Positions 44,847 to 53,647 are shown, counted from the stretch's first letter. The stretch: 64,000 nt of DNA from an uncultured Oscillibacter sp. (GCA_910584995.1 CAJUDW010000011.1:1-64000), one strand, 5' to 3'. Made by a program: numbers and translations. The notes: generated by a model not told the origin, from the letters alone.

Positions 44847-46535
44847 TCAACCCCAAGCGTAATCGGACTGGATCTGGGTGAACACGGTGGTACCCTCTTC
44901 CACGCCGGATTTAATCTCGATGTTGTAGTTGTCCTGGATGCCGATTTCCACCGGCACGGCCCAGAAGCCCTTCGGAATCTCCTCGTTCACCATCACTTCC
45001 ACGGCGTTCTCCGGCCGGTCGCCTTCCACGAAGACCACATACACATCGGAGCCGTCCTCCAGCATGGTGGTACGCACGCACTGGATGGGCAGGATCAGGC
45101 AGTTGTCGTTCTGGCTGGCAATCAGGGAGTAGGAGATGTAGCTGTTTACCTGGACGGAACCGTCGGCGTTGTCCACGGAGATGGTGAGGGGATAAGTGGC
45201 TACACCGTTGTTGACGGTGGAGGCGAGGCTCACGGATTCCACCATGCCCATGGCCTGTTTGTCCCACTGCTCCAGTTCCACCATCATGCCGGCCTTCACA
45301 TAGCTGACATTCCGCTCATCCACCGTGGCGGCCACGGTGATGACGGAGGTATCGGAGATGGTGACGATGGTGGTGTTGGCCTGGATCTCGTCCCCGGGCT
45401 GGATGGTAAGGCCGATGACGGTGCCGTCAATGGGGGCCACGGCGTTGCAGTTGTCCAGGTTCTTCTGGGCAGTCTCCAACTCCTTCTGGGCCTCCTCCAA
45501 ATCCTTTTGGATAGTGAAGAGTTCGCTTTCGCTCTGTTCGCCGTCCACCTGCACCAGAACCTGGCCGGCAGAAACCTGGAGGTAGTCCACCAGGCTGCTG
45601 GAAATGACGGTGCCGTTGACGGTGGAGCAGAGGTCACCGGTGCGGTAATACTCCAGCTTGCCGGGCTCGTAGGGGTAGACGGTCTCGCCGTTGATGGTAA
45701 CCGTGGCGGAGGCCGCCATCTCGGCGGTAAGGGCCCCCTCGTTGCTCAGCAGGATTTCCGCAGAAAACAGCTGGGATCCCTCGGGGGTGATGCGGCTGAC
45801 CATATGGACCGCCTCAATGGTACCGGGGATGGTCGTCATCAGAGCCGGGACGGACACGTCCACCGTCTGGCCCACCCAGAGTTCGCCCGCGTAGGCGTAG
45901 CTGTAATACTGGGTGAGGCGCATCCGGGTGTCGTCTGCCAGCACCGCCAGCTTCTGGCCCTTGGTCACCTCGTCGCCGGGATTCAGGGTGACGGTTTCCA
46001 TCAATTTCCCGGGGTATGTAGGGGCAAGGTTCAGCCCGGCGATATCTTTTTCCGCCTGGGACAGCTTCTTCCGGAAGCCCTCCACATTGTTCCGGGCCTG
46101 CTGGACGGCATTCTGGGCGGCGGGGGAGTCGATGACAAAGAGGGGCGTCCCCTGGGTCACCACGTCGCCCTCGTTGACCAGCACGTCCATTACGGTCCCG
46201 GCGGTAGTCATGGTGATGACCTCGCTGCTCTTGGCCCGGGTGAGGCCGTTGCCCTCCACCTTGGCGGTGATGGAGCCGTACCGCACCTCGTCCCGGATGA
46301 TCTCTTTCTGGGCCTCCCCCTTATCGCCGCCGAACACGCGGCCCAGCACCACGGCCGCGGCAATCAGAATCAGGAGGATGATCGTCCAGCGGATGATCCG
46401 CCGCCGCTTCCGGCGAGGCATATCCTTCCATTTCTGACGCAGGGATTTTTTCGCGGGGGCCTCCTGTACGGCCGTTCCCGCCGCCGGGGCTTCCGGGATC
46501 CCGGCCTGTTCCTGTTTTTCCATAACTTCTGCCAT
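44847..46535 (-). CDS. HlyD/MacA-type membrane-fusion protein
   Basis: A 562-residue periplasmic-adaptor-like protein. A basic cytoplasmic N-terminus (K-W-K-D-M-P-R-R-K-R-R-R-I-I-R) leads into one transmembrane helix (about 52-70), then a barrel-sandwich/lipoyl domain (D-V-L-V-N-E-G-D-V-V-T-Q-G-T-P-L-F), coiled coils (Q-K-D-L-E-E-A-Q-K-E-L-E-T-A-Q near 345) and beta-barrels. In a Gram-positive it links the MacB-type pump to the outside. The ATG at 46535 follows AAGGAG; an ATG at 46580 lacks such spacing. First gene of the four-gene operon. Confidence 0.92.
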   Translation of the reverse strand: MAEVMEKQEQAGIPEAPAAGTAVQEAPAKKSLRQKWKDMPRRKRRRIIRWTIILLILIAAAVVLGRVFGGDKGEAQKEIIRDEVRYGSITAKVEGNGLTRAKSSEVITMTTAGTVMDVLVNEGDVVTQGTPLFVIDSPAAQNAVQQARNNVEGFRKKLSQAEKDIAGLNLAPTYPGKLMETVTLNPGDEVTKGQKLAVLADDTRMRLTQYYSYAYAGELWVGQTVDVSVPALMTTIPGTIEAVHMVSRITPEGSQLFSAEILLSNEGALTAEMAASATVTINGETVYPYEPGKLEYYRTGDLCSTVNGTVISSSLVDYLQVSAGQVLVQVDGEQSESELFTIQKDLEEAQKELETAQKNLDNCNAVAPIDGTVIGLTIQPGDEIQANTTIVTISDTSVITVAATVDERNVSYVKAGMMVELEQWDKQAMGMVESVSLASTVNNGVATYPLTISVDNADGSVQVNSYISYSLIASQNDNCLILPIQCVRTTMLEDGSDVYVVFVEGDRPENAVEVMVNEEIPKGFWAVPVEIGIQDNYNIEIKSGVEEGTTVFTQIQSDYAWG

Positions 46536-46965
46536 ATCCGGTTCTCCTTTTTCGTGCTCCAAGGGGTTAAAAGGTTCCAAAGGGTTTGCCTATAAAAACT
46601 GTATCAACCATGTTAGTACAGCCTATTCTGTAAAGCAACAACAAAACAGTAACAATTTTCCCATTCACAAAAAATTCACACTTTATCCATGACTTTGGAA
46701 GGGCTCTCCATTGTAAAGACGAAAATAAACGGAAAAAGTTTCACAAAACCACAAAAAAAGAAAATCAAATTTTAGCAGATTTGTAAAATCAAGGAATCCA
46801 TCCATACTTCTTCCCCCGCCACGCCAAAACGCATCCGTAACCAGCGGTTCCCCTTGCGTGGAACCGCTGCCCATGCTATAATCAGCAGCGGCGGTTTTCG
46901 CTGTTGGAACGTGTCTGCCGCCTATCATCCCGAAATTCAAAAATATGCGCCGGAGGGACCGCAAT
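46536..46965. other. Divergent intergenic region
   Basis: 430 bases. The half next to the MFP operon (46580-46800) is AT-rich with no gene; a minus-strand promoter is likely but none is convincing. The other half holds an inverted repeat CAGCGGTTCC / GGAACCGCTG (46841-46869) that overlaps the promoter of the NTF2-like gene (46854-46882). Confidence 0.55.
46854..46882 (+). promoter_or_regulatory. Promoter of the NTF2-like gene, overlapped by an inverted repeat
   Basis: TTGCGT (46854-46859), 17-base spacer, TATAAT (46877-46882), 84 bases before the ATG. The 10-bp inverted repeat at 46841-46869 covers the -35, so it could be an operator. Confidence 0.6.
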
Positions 46966-47386
46966 ATGCACGAAAGGGAAGCCATCATCCGCCCGTGGTT
47001 TGATATGTGGCTGCGCCAGCAGGACCCTGGGTATCGATACCGTCTTTGCGGAAAACGTGGCCTACACGGAAAGCTGGGGGCCGAAATACGAAAGCCGCGC
47101 CGCCGTGAAGCATTGGTTCCGGGAGTGGAACACCAGAGGAAATGTGGCGGCCTGGGATATCAAACAGTTTTTTCACAAGGGAGACCAGACGGTTGTGGAG
47201 TGGTACTTCAAGGCCAGGATGGCGGACAGCAGCACGGATGAATTTGACGGTGTGCCCCTGATCGTATGGACCCCCGGCGGCAAAATCAAGTCCCTGCAGG
47301 AATTCGGCTGTAATACGGATCGGTACGATCCCTACCAGGAGGGCAACACCCCGCAGTTCCGGGAGGAAACGCCCAGATGGTTCTAA
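46966..47386 (+). pseudogene. NTF2-like (SnoaL-type) protein gene with a frameshift
   Basis: Translation from the ATG at 46966 (site GGAGG upstream) gives M-H-E-R-E-A-I-I-R-P-W-F-D-M-W-L-R-Q-Q-D-P-G. At the G run 47029-47031 the homologous frame moves by one and continues I-D-T-V-F-A-E-N-V-A-Y-T-E-S-W-G-P-K-Y ... ending E-E-T-P-R-W-F. Removing one G restores a protein of about 139 residues with a cone-shaped NTF2-like fold. Promoter and ribosome site are intact. It is a pseudogene, a sequencing error in a G run, or rarely a programmed shift. Family substrates vary. Confidence 0.75.
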
Positions 47387-47409
47387 AAATAGGATTCTGC
47401 GAAAATCCA

Positions 47410-47438
47410 AAATCCCGGCGCGTCTGCGCCGGGATTTT
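47410..47438. terminator. Terminator between the NTF2-like and TRAP genes
   Basis: Perfect stem AAATCCCGGCGC / GCGCCGGGATTT with loop GTCT, followed by TTAT on the plus strand; convergent genes on either side. Confidence 0.8.
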
Positions 47439-47448
47439 TATAAAACCG

Positions 47449-49476
47449 TCAGGCCGGGGCGTTTTTGCCGCCCAGCTTCTGCCAGGCCACAACGCCGCCT
47501 ACCAGGGCGAAGCCCACTACGTCCGTGGGGATGCCGGGGAACATCATGCACAGGCCGCCCAGGGCGATGAACACCCGCAGCAGGGGGTTGATCTTCCGCC
47601 AGAGGTACCCGTTCAGGGCCACGGCCACGCCGAACAGGCCCGCCAGGGAGGTAACGACAATCAGCACTATGTCAAAAATCCCCGTGTCAATCAGGAGCAT
47701 CGCAGGGTTGAAGGCAAAGATATAGGGTACGATGAAAGCGGCAATAGCCAGCTTTGTGGCATTGATGCCGGTCTTCATAGGGTTGGACTTGGCAATAGCG
47801 CTGCCTGCGTAGGCCGCCAGAGCCACCGGCGGCGTGATATCCGCCACGATGCCGAAGTAAAACACAAAGAAGTGGGCGGGGATTTTGCCGATGCCCAGCT
47901 GGATCAGGATGGGGGCGCAGGTGGAGGCCATGATGCAGTAGTTGGCCGTGGTAGGCACGCCCATGCCCAGGACGATGCAGCAGAGCATGGTCAGGAACAG
48001 GGCGGCGAACAGGGCCAAGGACTTGTTGGGAATCATGCCGCTGACATTCACCACCGTGTTCACCAGCCGGGAGGCAAGTCCCGTCACAGTGATGCACCCC
48101 GCCACGATGCCCGCCATGGAGCAGGCTACCGCCACGGTGATGCAGCCCCGGCCACCGGCCTCCAGGGAGCCCAGAATCATAGTGCCGGTCTCCTTCACGG
48201 CGTGGCCCACAGCGCCCTCCTGCTTCTGGGCATGGCTGTCCCAGAAAATGCCCGGCAGGCTTACGGCAATTGCCAGCAAAATGGCGAGGGACGCTGAGAA
48301 CTGCAGCGTCCGGGCGCCGGTGGACACCAGCCAGACCAGCACCACCAGGGGCAGCAGCAGATAGATGCTGCGGATAAGGATCCGGAACTTCGGCAGCTGA
48401 TCCCGAGGGATGCCCTTTAAATCCAGCCGCCTGGCCTCCAGATGGACAGAGAGGAAAATGCCGGTGAAGTAGAGAAGTGCCGGGAGGATGGCTTTCATAG
48501 CCACGTTGGCGTAGGTGGTATCCATATACTCCGCCATAAGGAAGGCGGCCGCACCCATAATGGGGGGCATAATCTGCCCGCCGGTAGAGGCAGCGGCCTC
48601 CACCGCCGCAGCGAACTCACCCTTGTAGCCGGTCCTCTTCATCATGGGGATGGTGACGGAGCCGGTGGTAACGGTGTTGCCCACGGAGGAGCCTGACACC
48701 ATGCCGCAGAGGGCGGAAGAGATGACCGCCACCTTGGCGGGGCCGCCGGAGGCGCTGCCCGCCAGGGAGTTAGCCAGATCAATAAAGAAATTGGAGATAC
48801 CCGTCCGCTCCAGGAATGCGCCGAAGATGATGAACACGGCGATAAACTTGGCGCACACCTGCACCGGGGTGGCCAGGATGCCGGAGGTACCGTAGAAGAG
48901 GGTGTAAATCACCCGTCCCAGGTTCTGGCCGCTGGCAAAGGTGTAGACCAGCAGCACCCCTACTACGCAGAGGATTGGAAGCCCCACGCACCGGCGGCAA
49001 AGTTCCGCCAGGCACAGGATGCCCACAACGCCCAAAATCACATAGAACCAGGCGCCGTCAATGGCGCCCTCTGTACCGGGATTGATTTTGGAGGCGCTGG
49101 TGATCACCTTCACCAAGGCCGTGTAATTGATGCAGTAGTAGAAGAAAGAACCCGCCCCCAGGAGCATCAAAATGATATCATACCAGGGCATGGAGTTGGG
49201 ACGCACATGGTTCTTCCGGGCGGGGTAGGTCAAATAGCCCATGACGGTGATGAGGCCCAGGAAAGCCGTCAGCCGGATAGGCAAATCCGCCGTGCTGAAC
49301 AGGGTGGACCAGATACAGTACAGGGAGAACATCGCCATGACGCAGCGGACTACCTGCTTGGGCTTTCCCTCCCAAATTCGGGTGGCGGATTCCCGGTCAT
49401 ATTTGCGCATGACCTCTTCCATTTCCGCCGCCGTACCGATCTCGATATCAGGCGTATGGTTGTCTTTTTCGCTCAT
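47449..49476 (-). CDS. TRAP transporter permease, fused small and large subunits (TAXI type)
   Basis: A 675-residue membrane protein with about 17 hydrophobic segments. It joins the DctQ-like small part (first about 180 residues) to the DctM-like large part (S-G-S-S-V-G-N-T-V-T-T-G-S-V-T-I-P-M-M-K-R, G-G-Q-I-M-P-P-I-M-G-A-A-A-F, both typical). It imports organic acids using a Na+ or H+ gradient with the TAXI binding protein encoded upstream. Substrate unknown. The C-terminal 80 residues add extra segments seen in many TAXI permeases. Confidence 0.95.
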   Translation of the reverse strand: MSEKDNHTPDIEIGTAAEMEEVMRKYDRESATRIWEGKPKQVVRCVMAMFSLYCIWSTLFSTADLPIRLTAFLGLITVMGYLTYPARKNHVRPNSMPWYDIILMLLGAGSFFYYCINYTALVKVITSASKINPGTEGAIDGAWFYVILGVVGILCLAELCRRCVGLPILCVVGVLLVYTFASGQNLGRVIYTLFYGTSGILATPVQVCAKFIAVFIIFGAFLERTGISNFFIDLANSLAGSASGGPAKVAVISSALCGMVSGSSVGNTVTTGSVTIPMMKRTGYKGEFAAAVEAAASTGGQIMPPIMGAAAFLMAEYMDTTYANVAMKAILPALLYFTGIFLSVHLEARRLDLKGIPRDQLPKFRILIRSIYLLLPLVVLVWLVSTGARTLQFSASLAILLAIAVSLPGIFWDSHAQKQEGAVGHAVKETGTMILGSLEAGGRGCITVAVACSMAGIVAGCITVTGLASRLVNTVVNVSGMIPNKSLALFAALFLTMLCCIVLGMGVPTTANYCIMASTCAPILIQLGIGKIPAHFFVFYFGIVADITPPVALAAYAGSAIAKSNPMKTGINATKLAIAAFIVPYIFAFNPAMLLIDTGIFDIVLIVVTSLAGLFGVAVALNGYLWRKINPLLRVFIALGGLCMMFPGIPTDVVGFALVGGVVAWQKLGGKNAPA

Positions 49477-49549
49477 ACAGCCCCTCCTTATCTCAATTTT
49501 TTCCTCTTGCCGTATTGAAAAAGCGGCGCGAAGACCGCCCTTTCAATGC

Positions 49550-49581
49550 GGCAAGGGCCGCGTGACGCGGCCCTTGCCGGG
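49550..49581 (-). promoter_or_regulatory. Strong hairpin between TAXI binding-protein and permease genes
   Basis: CGGCAAGGGCCGC pairs with GCGGCCCTTGCCG across TGACG or similar. It has no T run. In transporter operons such a stem after the binding-protein gene often protects its mRNA and lowers permease expression. Confidence 0.55.
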
Positions 49582-49601
49582 AATTGCCGGTTGTGGGTGG
49601 A

Positions 49602-50645
49602 TCAATAGGTCCCGGCGGGAATGGTATAAGCGCTGTAGTAGGGGGAGGCGGACAGCAGGTCGTTCACATGGGCCTCGTCCAGGCTCACCAGGTACACCGG
49701 GCCGCTGGTGGACAGGTCCACGATAGCGGGGGTGGGGGCGCCGGCCACGATGAAGGCGGCGTCAATCTTGCCGTCCTTCAGGCTCTCGGCGCTGTCGCCG
49801 AAACTCTGGTACACGGCGTTGATGTCCTCTTCGCCCAGGCCGTAAGCGCCCAGGACGTCAATGGCGTTGAAGTACACGCCGGAACCACGGTCTCCGATGG
49901 AAACGGACTTCCCGGCCAGATCCGCAACGGACTTGATGTCGGGATTGGTGGTGACGATCTGCACCTGCTCCATGTACAGGGCGGCTGCCACAGAGAAGCC
50001 GGTGACGGCGGTGTCGAAGAGGCGCTCGCCGTTATAGGCGTAACTCATGACGTCGGACTGGACGAAAGCCAGCTGCACGTCGCCTGCGTTCAGATCCTCC
50101 ACGTTGGCCTGGGAGCCGCCGGAGGTCACAGCGGTGATGGAGAGGCCTGCGTTGTTGGAGACATAGCCCGCCAGCACGCCGCCGAAAGCGTAATAGGTGC
50201 CGGTCTCGCCGCCAGTGCCGAAGGTCAGGGCCTTGGAATCGCCCACGCCTGCGCCGTCCTTCACGGCGGCAACGGTCTTGCCCTTCTCCTGGAAGTACTT
50301 GGCCGCGCCAGGATGATAGGGCACGGAGGTGACGGAGGAGGCGAAGTCCAGATCCAGTTCGCCGCCCTTGGCGTGCTGATCCGTGATGGCGGCGGTATTC
50401 TCAAAGATGGCGGAAACAAAGGCGTAGACGTCGTCCTCGGGCACGTCGTCCCGGACGATGACCACCGCGCCTACGGCCACGGTATTCGTGTCCACAGCCG
50501 CCGCGCTGCCGCTGTCGGAAGCAGCCCCGGGGTCTTCGGTGGAAGCGCCGCCATTGGCCTCGTCCTTATCGGACTTGCCGCCGCAGCCTGCCAGGACAGC
50601 CATCATCATGGCCAGAACCATGAGCAAGGACAGAAACTTTTTCAT
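49602..50645 (-). CDS. TAXI-family TRAP solute-binding lipoprotein
   Basis: A 347-residue extracytoplasmic binding protein. Lipoprotein signal with M-K-K-F-L-S and lipobox L-A-G-C (Cys about 21). The mature protein has the TAXI landmark F-G-T-G-G-E-T-G-T-Y-Y-A-F-G-G (the usual form is TGGTGGTYYPLGG) and S-I-G-D-R-G-S-G-V-Y-F-N-A-I. It captures the solute for the fused permease. Substrate unknown. Confidence 0.94.
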   Translation of the reverse strand: MKKFLSLLMVLAMMMAVLAGCGGKSDKDEANGGASTEDPGAASDSGSAAAVDTNTVAVGAVVIVRDDVPEDDVYAFVSAIFENTAAITDQHAKGGELDLDFASSVTSVPYHPGAAKYFQEKGKTVAAVKDGAGVGDSKALTFGTGGETGTYYAFGGVLAGYVSNNAGLSITAVTSGGSQANVEDLNAGDVQLAFVQSDVMSYAYNGERLFDTAVTGFSVAAALYMEQVQIVTTNPDIKSVADLAGKSVSIGDRGSGVYFNAIDVLGAYGLGEEDINAVYQSFGDSAESLKDGKIDAAFIVAGAPTPAIVDLSTSGPVYLVSLDEAHVNDLLSASPYYSAYTIPAGTY

Positions 50646-50697
50646 GATGCATTCCTCTTTTCATTTTTTGGTAAGTGTATCCTGTAAATACATGAAT

Positions 50698-50726
50698 AGT
50701 ATATCCTCTTCTCCTTCATTTTTCAA
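50698..50726 (-). promoter_or_regulatory. Predicted promoter of the TAXI-TRAP operon
   Basis: On the minus strand TTGAAA (50721-50726), 17-base spacer, TATACT (50698-50703), 53 bases before the ATG. Confidence 0.7.
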
Positions 50727-50988
50727 GTCCGCATTTGTGTTTTTCGGGAAATTTTGCAGGTTTGCAACAGATATAATTCACAGTTCTTTGGCTTTTTGCA
50801 TCATTTGAACAGAATTCCTTCATATTAGCCCCGCCGTTCCCGTCGAAACCCGGCGGCAGATGGAAGCGCGGACGCCTGTGCGGCAGGTATGTGCAGATAT
50901 CCGCTTCCCATGCGGCGCCGGTCCCGTCCCTTCGAACTCCCCTTCCGCCACCGGAATCTCCCGCTCTAAACCGGCCTTTCCGGCAGGA

Positions 50989-51019
50989 GAAGGCCCTCCA
51001 CCAGCGGCGGAGGGCCTTC
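50989..51019 (-). terminator. Terminator of thrS
   Basis: Perfect 11-bp stem GAAGGCCCTCC / GGAGGGCCTTC, 11 bases after the stop of thrS. The T tract is weak. Confidence 0.65.
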
Positions 51020-51029
51020 AACAGTGCAC

Positions 51030-52790
51030 TTATTTAATGGTCTTTGCGCCCACTTCCTCCCGCAGCAAGGCGGCGAACTGCTCCAGGGACATAGCCCCCA
51101 GATCCTCTCCGGAGCGGTGCCGGACGGAAACCGTCCGGTTCTCCACGTCCCGGTCGCCTACCACCAGCATATAGGGGATCTTCTCCAAAGTGGCCTCCCG
51201 AATCTTTTTGCCAATCTTCTCGTTGCGGGTGTCGGTCTCCACCCGGAAGCCCTGCCGATCCAGACTGGCAGCCAGTTCCGCGGCGTAGCCGTCCGCCCGC
51301 TCGGTGACGGTGAGGATCTTTACCTGGATGGGGCTCAGCCAAGCCGGGAACGCCCCGGCAAAATGCTCGGTAATCACGCCGATGAACCGCTCGATAGAGC
51401 CCAGCACTACCCGGTGGATCATAACGGGGCGGTGCTTCCCGCCGTCCTCGCCGGTGTACTCCAGTTCAAACCGCTCGGGCAGCTGGCTGTCCAGCTGGAT
51501 GGTGCCGCACTGCCAGGTCCGGCCCAGGGAGTCGGACAGGTGGAAGTCCAGCTTGGGGCCATAGAACGCCCCGTCTCCCTCGTTGATGACGAATTCCTTG
51601 CCCATACCGGTGATGGCGGCCTTCAGGATGTCCTGGTTCCGCTCCCACTCCTCCACGGTGCCGATGTGATCCTCCGGCATGGTGGAGAGTTCGATGGTGT
51701 AGCTGAGGCCAAAGGTGGCGTACACCTCGTCAAAGAGACGCACGGTCTCCTGGATCACGTCCTGCATCTGGTCCCGGGTCATAAAGACATGGGCGTCGTC
51801 CTGGCTGAAGCAGCGGACCCGGAAAAGGCCGTGGAGCGCACCGGAGAGCTCATGCCGGTGGACCAGGCCGATTTCGCCTACCCGCAGGGGCAGTTCCTTG
51901 TAGGAGTGGGGCTCGCTGGCGTACACCAGCATCCCGCCGGGGCAGTTCATGGGCTTGACAGCAAAATCCACCTCATCGATGACGGTGGTATACATATTAT
52001 TTTTATAGTGATCCCAGTGGCCGGACCGCTCCCACAGCTGGCGGTTCAGCATGATAGGGGTGGAAATCTCCACATAGCCGTACTTCTTGTGGACCTGCCG
52101 CCAGTAGTCCAGCAGGGTGTTTTTCAGCACCATGCCCTTGGGCAGGAAGAAGGGGAAGCCGGGCCCCTCGTCCCGCAGCATAAACAAGCCCAGTTCCTTG
52201 CCCAGCTTCCGGTGATCCCGCTTCTTGGCCTCCTCAATCCGCTGGAGATAGGCGTCCAACTCGTCCTTCTTGGGGAAAGCAATGCCGTAGATCCGCTGGA
52301 GGGTCTGGCGGCTGGAATCCCCCCGCCAATAAGCGGCGTTGCATGCGGTCAGCTTCACGGCGTTCCCCTTCACCCGGCCGGTGGAGTCCAGGTGGGGCCC
52401 GGCGCAGAGATCCGTGAACTCCCCCTGCCTGTAGAAGGAGATATGGGCGTCCTCCGGCAGGTCGTTGATGAGTTCCACCTTGTAGGGCTCGTCTTTCTCC
52501 TCCATGAACTTGAGGGCCTCCTCCCGGGGCAGTTCAAACCGCTCCAGCTTCAGCTTCTCCTTGCAGATTTTCCGCATCTCCGCCTCGATCTTCTCCATGA
52601 TCTCTGGGGTAAAGGGGAAGGGGGAGTCCATATCGTAGTAAAAGCCCTCGTCGATGGAAGGCCCGATGGCCAGCTTAACCTCCGGATACAGCCGCTTCAC
52701 GGCCTGGGCCAAAATATGGGAGCAGGTATGCCAATAGGTCTTGCGGTAGGTCTCGTTCTCAAACGTATACTGGTTGTTTTCTTCTGCCAT
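51030..52790 (-). CDS. thrS: Threonyl-tRNA synthetase without a TGS domain
   Basis: A 586-residue class II synthetase that charges tRNA-Thr. It opens with M-A-E-E-N-N-Q-Y-T-F-E-N-E-T-Y-R-K-T-Y-W-H-T-C-S-H-I-L-A, directly in the editing (N2) domain; standard bacterial ThrS has a 60-residue TGS domain first (about 640 residues). Editing residues H-x3-H-like (H-T-C-S-H) and C-A-G-P-H are present, the aminoacylation motifs (motif 2 R-H-E-L-S-G near 320, motif 3 G-S-I-E-R) and the anticodon-binding C-terminus too. The ATG at 52790 has AAGGAGG nine bases upstream. Confidence 0.95.
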   Translation of the reverse strand: MAEENNQYTFENETYRKTYWHTCSHILAQAVKRLYPEVKLAIGPSIDEGFYYDMDSPFPFTPEIMEKIEAEMRKICKEKLKLERFELPREEALKFMEEKDEPYKVELINDLPEDAHISFYRQGEFTDLCAGPHLDSTGRVKGNAVKLTACNAAYWRGDSSRQTLQRIYGIAFPKKDELDAYLQRIEEAKKRDHRKLGKELGLFMLRDEGPGFPFFLPKGMVLKNTLLDYWRQVHKKYGYVEISTPIMLNRQLWERSGHWDHYKNNMYTTVIDEVDFAVKPMNCPGGMLVYASEPHSYKELPLRVGEIGLVHRHELSGALHGLFRVRCFSQDDAHVFMTRDQMQDVIQETVRLFDEVYATFGLSYTIELSTMPEDHIGTVEEWERNQDILKAAITGMGKEFVINEGDGAFYGPKLDFHLSDSLGRTWQCGTIQLDSQLPERFELEYTGEDGGKHRPVMIHRVVLGSIERFIGVITEHFAGAFPAWLSPIQVKILTVTERADGYAAELAASLDRQGFRVETDTRNEKIGKKIREATLEKIPYMLVVGDRDVENRTVSVRHRSGEDLGAMSLEQFAALLREEVGAKTIK

Positions 52791-52821
52791 AATAATCCTC
52801 CTTGTAATTAAGGGGTAGTGC

Positions 52822-53061
52822 AAAAAACCACCCCTGACGGGAAATCAGGGGTGGGATACAAAGCGTATTCCACGGTTCCACCCTGCTTGCGTCCTGGGGA
52901 CGCCGCTCGTGTCCTCTGTAACGGGAGGGCCCGTCCCAGCTTGTTTCGCCGGGCGGCTCGGGAGTGGTACAGCCGCAGGCAGCCGTGGGAGCCTCACAGC
53001 AAACGGCCCCTTCTCTGAACGTCGCCCTGCGGGTTCTTCCCCGTCTTCGCCATTTTATAAC
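52822..53061 (-). promoter_or_regulatory. T-box riboswitch of thrS
   Basis: Minus-strand leader of about 240 bases. It has the T-box sequence A-G-G-G-T-G-G-A-A-C-C-G (within 52873-52884), stem I elements CAGAGAAGG and GCTGTGAGG, and the terminator CCACCCCTGA / TCAGGGGTGG (52828-52854) followed by six T. The candidate specifier triplet is ACC, in GTACCACTCC, a Thr codon followed by the usual A. Uncharged tRNA-Thr should pair with it and prevent termination. Confidence 0.92.
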
Positions 53062-53067
53062 GAGGCC

Positions 53068-53096
53068 AGTCTAGCATCTGCGCAGGTTTTTGTCAA
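53068..53096 (-). promoter_or_regulatory. Promoter of the thrS T-box leader
   Basis: On the minus strand TTGACA (53091-53096), 17-base spacer, TAGACT (53068-53073), placing the RNA start near 53061. Confidence 0.75.
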
Positions 53097-53162
53097 GGGG
53101 AGAATCGCCGGGAAACCGCCCCCTCCTGCCGCCGGAACCCGGGACAGCCCCACGGCCGCGGA

Positions 53163-53191
53163 TTGCGTATCCCGGCCGGCTGTGCTATAAT
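53163..53191 (+). promoter_or_regulatory. Promoter of the DUF3788 gene
   Basis: TTGCGT (53163-53168), 17-base spacer, TATAAT (53186-53191), 38 bases before the ATG. The same two hexamers and spacing precede the other frameshifted gene (46854-46882). Confidence 0.65.
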
Positions 53192-53228
53192 TGGAGAGGA
53201 AAACCGAAATTTGGAGGAAAGCATCCAC

Positions 53229-53647
53229 ATGATCGGCTTACAGGACAAAAACAGCCGCCCCACCTTTGAGGAAATAGGTGAATATGCGAGAAATCCCTTT
53301 TTCATGGAATTCTGCCGGGAAATCAAGGCCACATATGCATGCGGCGAAAAAATAGAGTACAGTTCATGCAGCTGGGAAAGAGGCTGGAACGTCAAATTTA
53401 AAAGGCGGGAAAGGGCCTGTGCACCATATATCCCAGGGAGTATTACTTTACCGTTATGATCGTGATTGGCCTAAAGGAAAGGGCCTTGGTTGAAACGATC
53501 CTGCCGGAATGTACGGTTGAACTGCAAAGTATCTGTCGGCAGACGCAGGAGGGCAACGGGCAGCGGTGGCTGATGATTGATCTGGAATATCCGGGGCCCC
53601 TGTATCACGATCTCCTGCGCCTTATCCAAATCCGCAGGAACAGCTAA
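53229..53647 (+). pseudogene. DUF3788-family gene with a frameshift
   Basis: From the ATG at 53229 (GGAGG upstream) the frame reads M-I-G-L-Q-D-K-N-S-R-P-T-F-E-E-I-G-E-Y ... W-N-V-K-F-K. At the A run 53400-53403 the homologous frame shifts: adding one A gives K-K-A-G-K-G-L-C-T-I-Y-P-R-E-Y-Y-F-T-V-M-I-V-I-G, the DUF3788 core, and continues to L-L-R-L-I-Q-I-R-R-N-S. The family has no known function. The uninterrupted protein would be about 139 residues. No in-frame slippery heptamer is present, so a programmed shift is less likely than mutation or a base-call error. Confidence 0.75.

Larger units (their letters stand above)
50646..51029. other. Region with TAXI operon promoter and thrS terminator
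   Basis: 384 bases. The minus-strand promoter (50698-50726) and the thrS terminator (50989-51019) are listed separately. The middle is AT-rich (50727-50830) and then GC-rich, without a supportable gene. Confidence 0.55.

Noticed and set aside
53400..53410. Programmed -1 frameshift in the DUF3788 gene
   Set aside because: The zero-frame codons AAA TTT AAA AGG do not form an X-XXY-YYZ heptamer, and no downstream pseudoknot is apparent.
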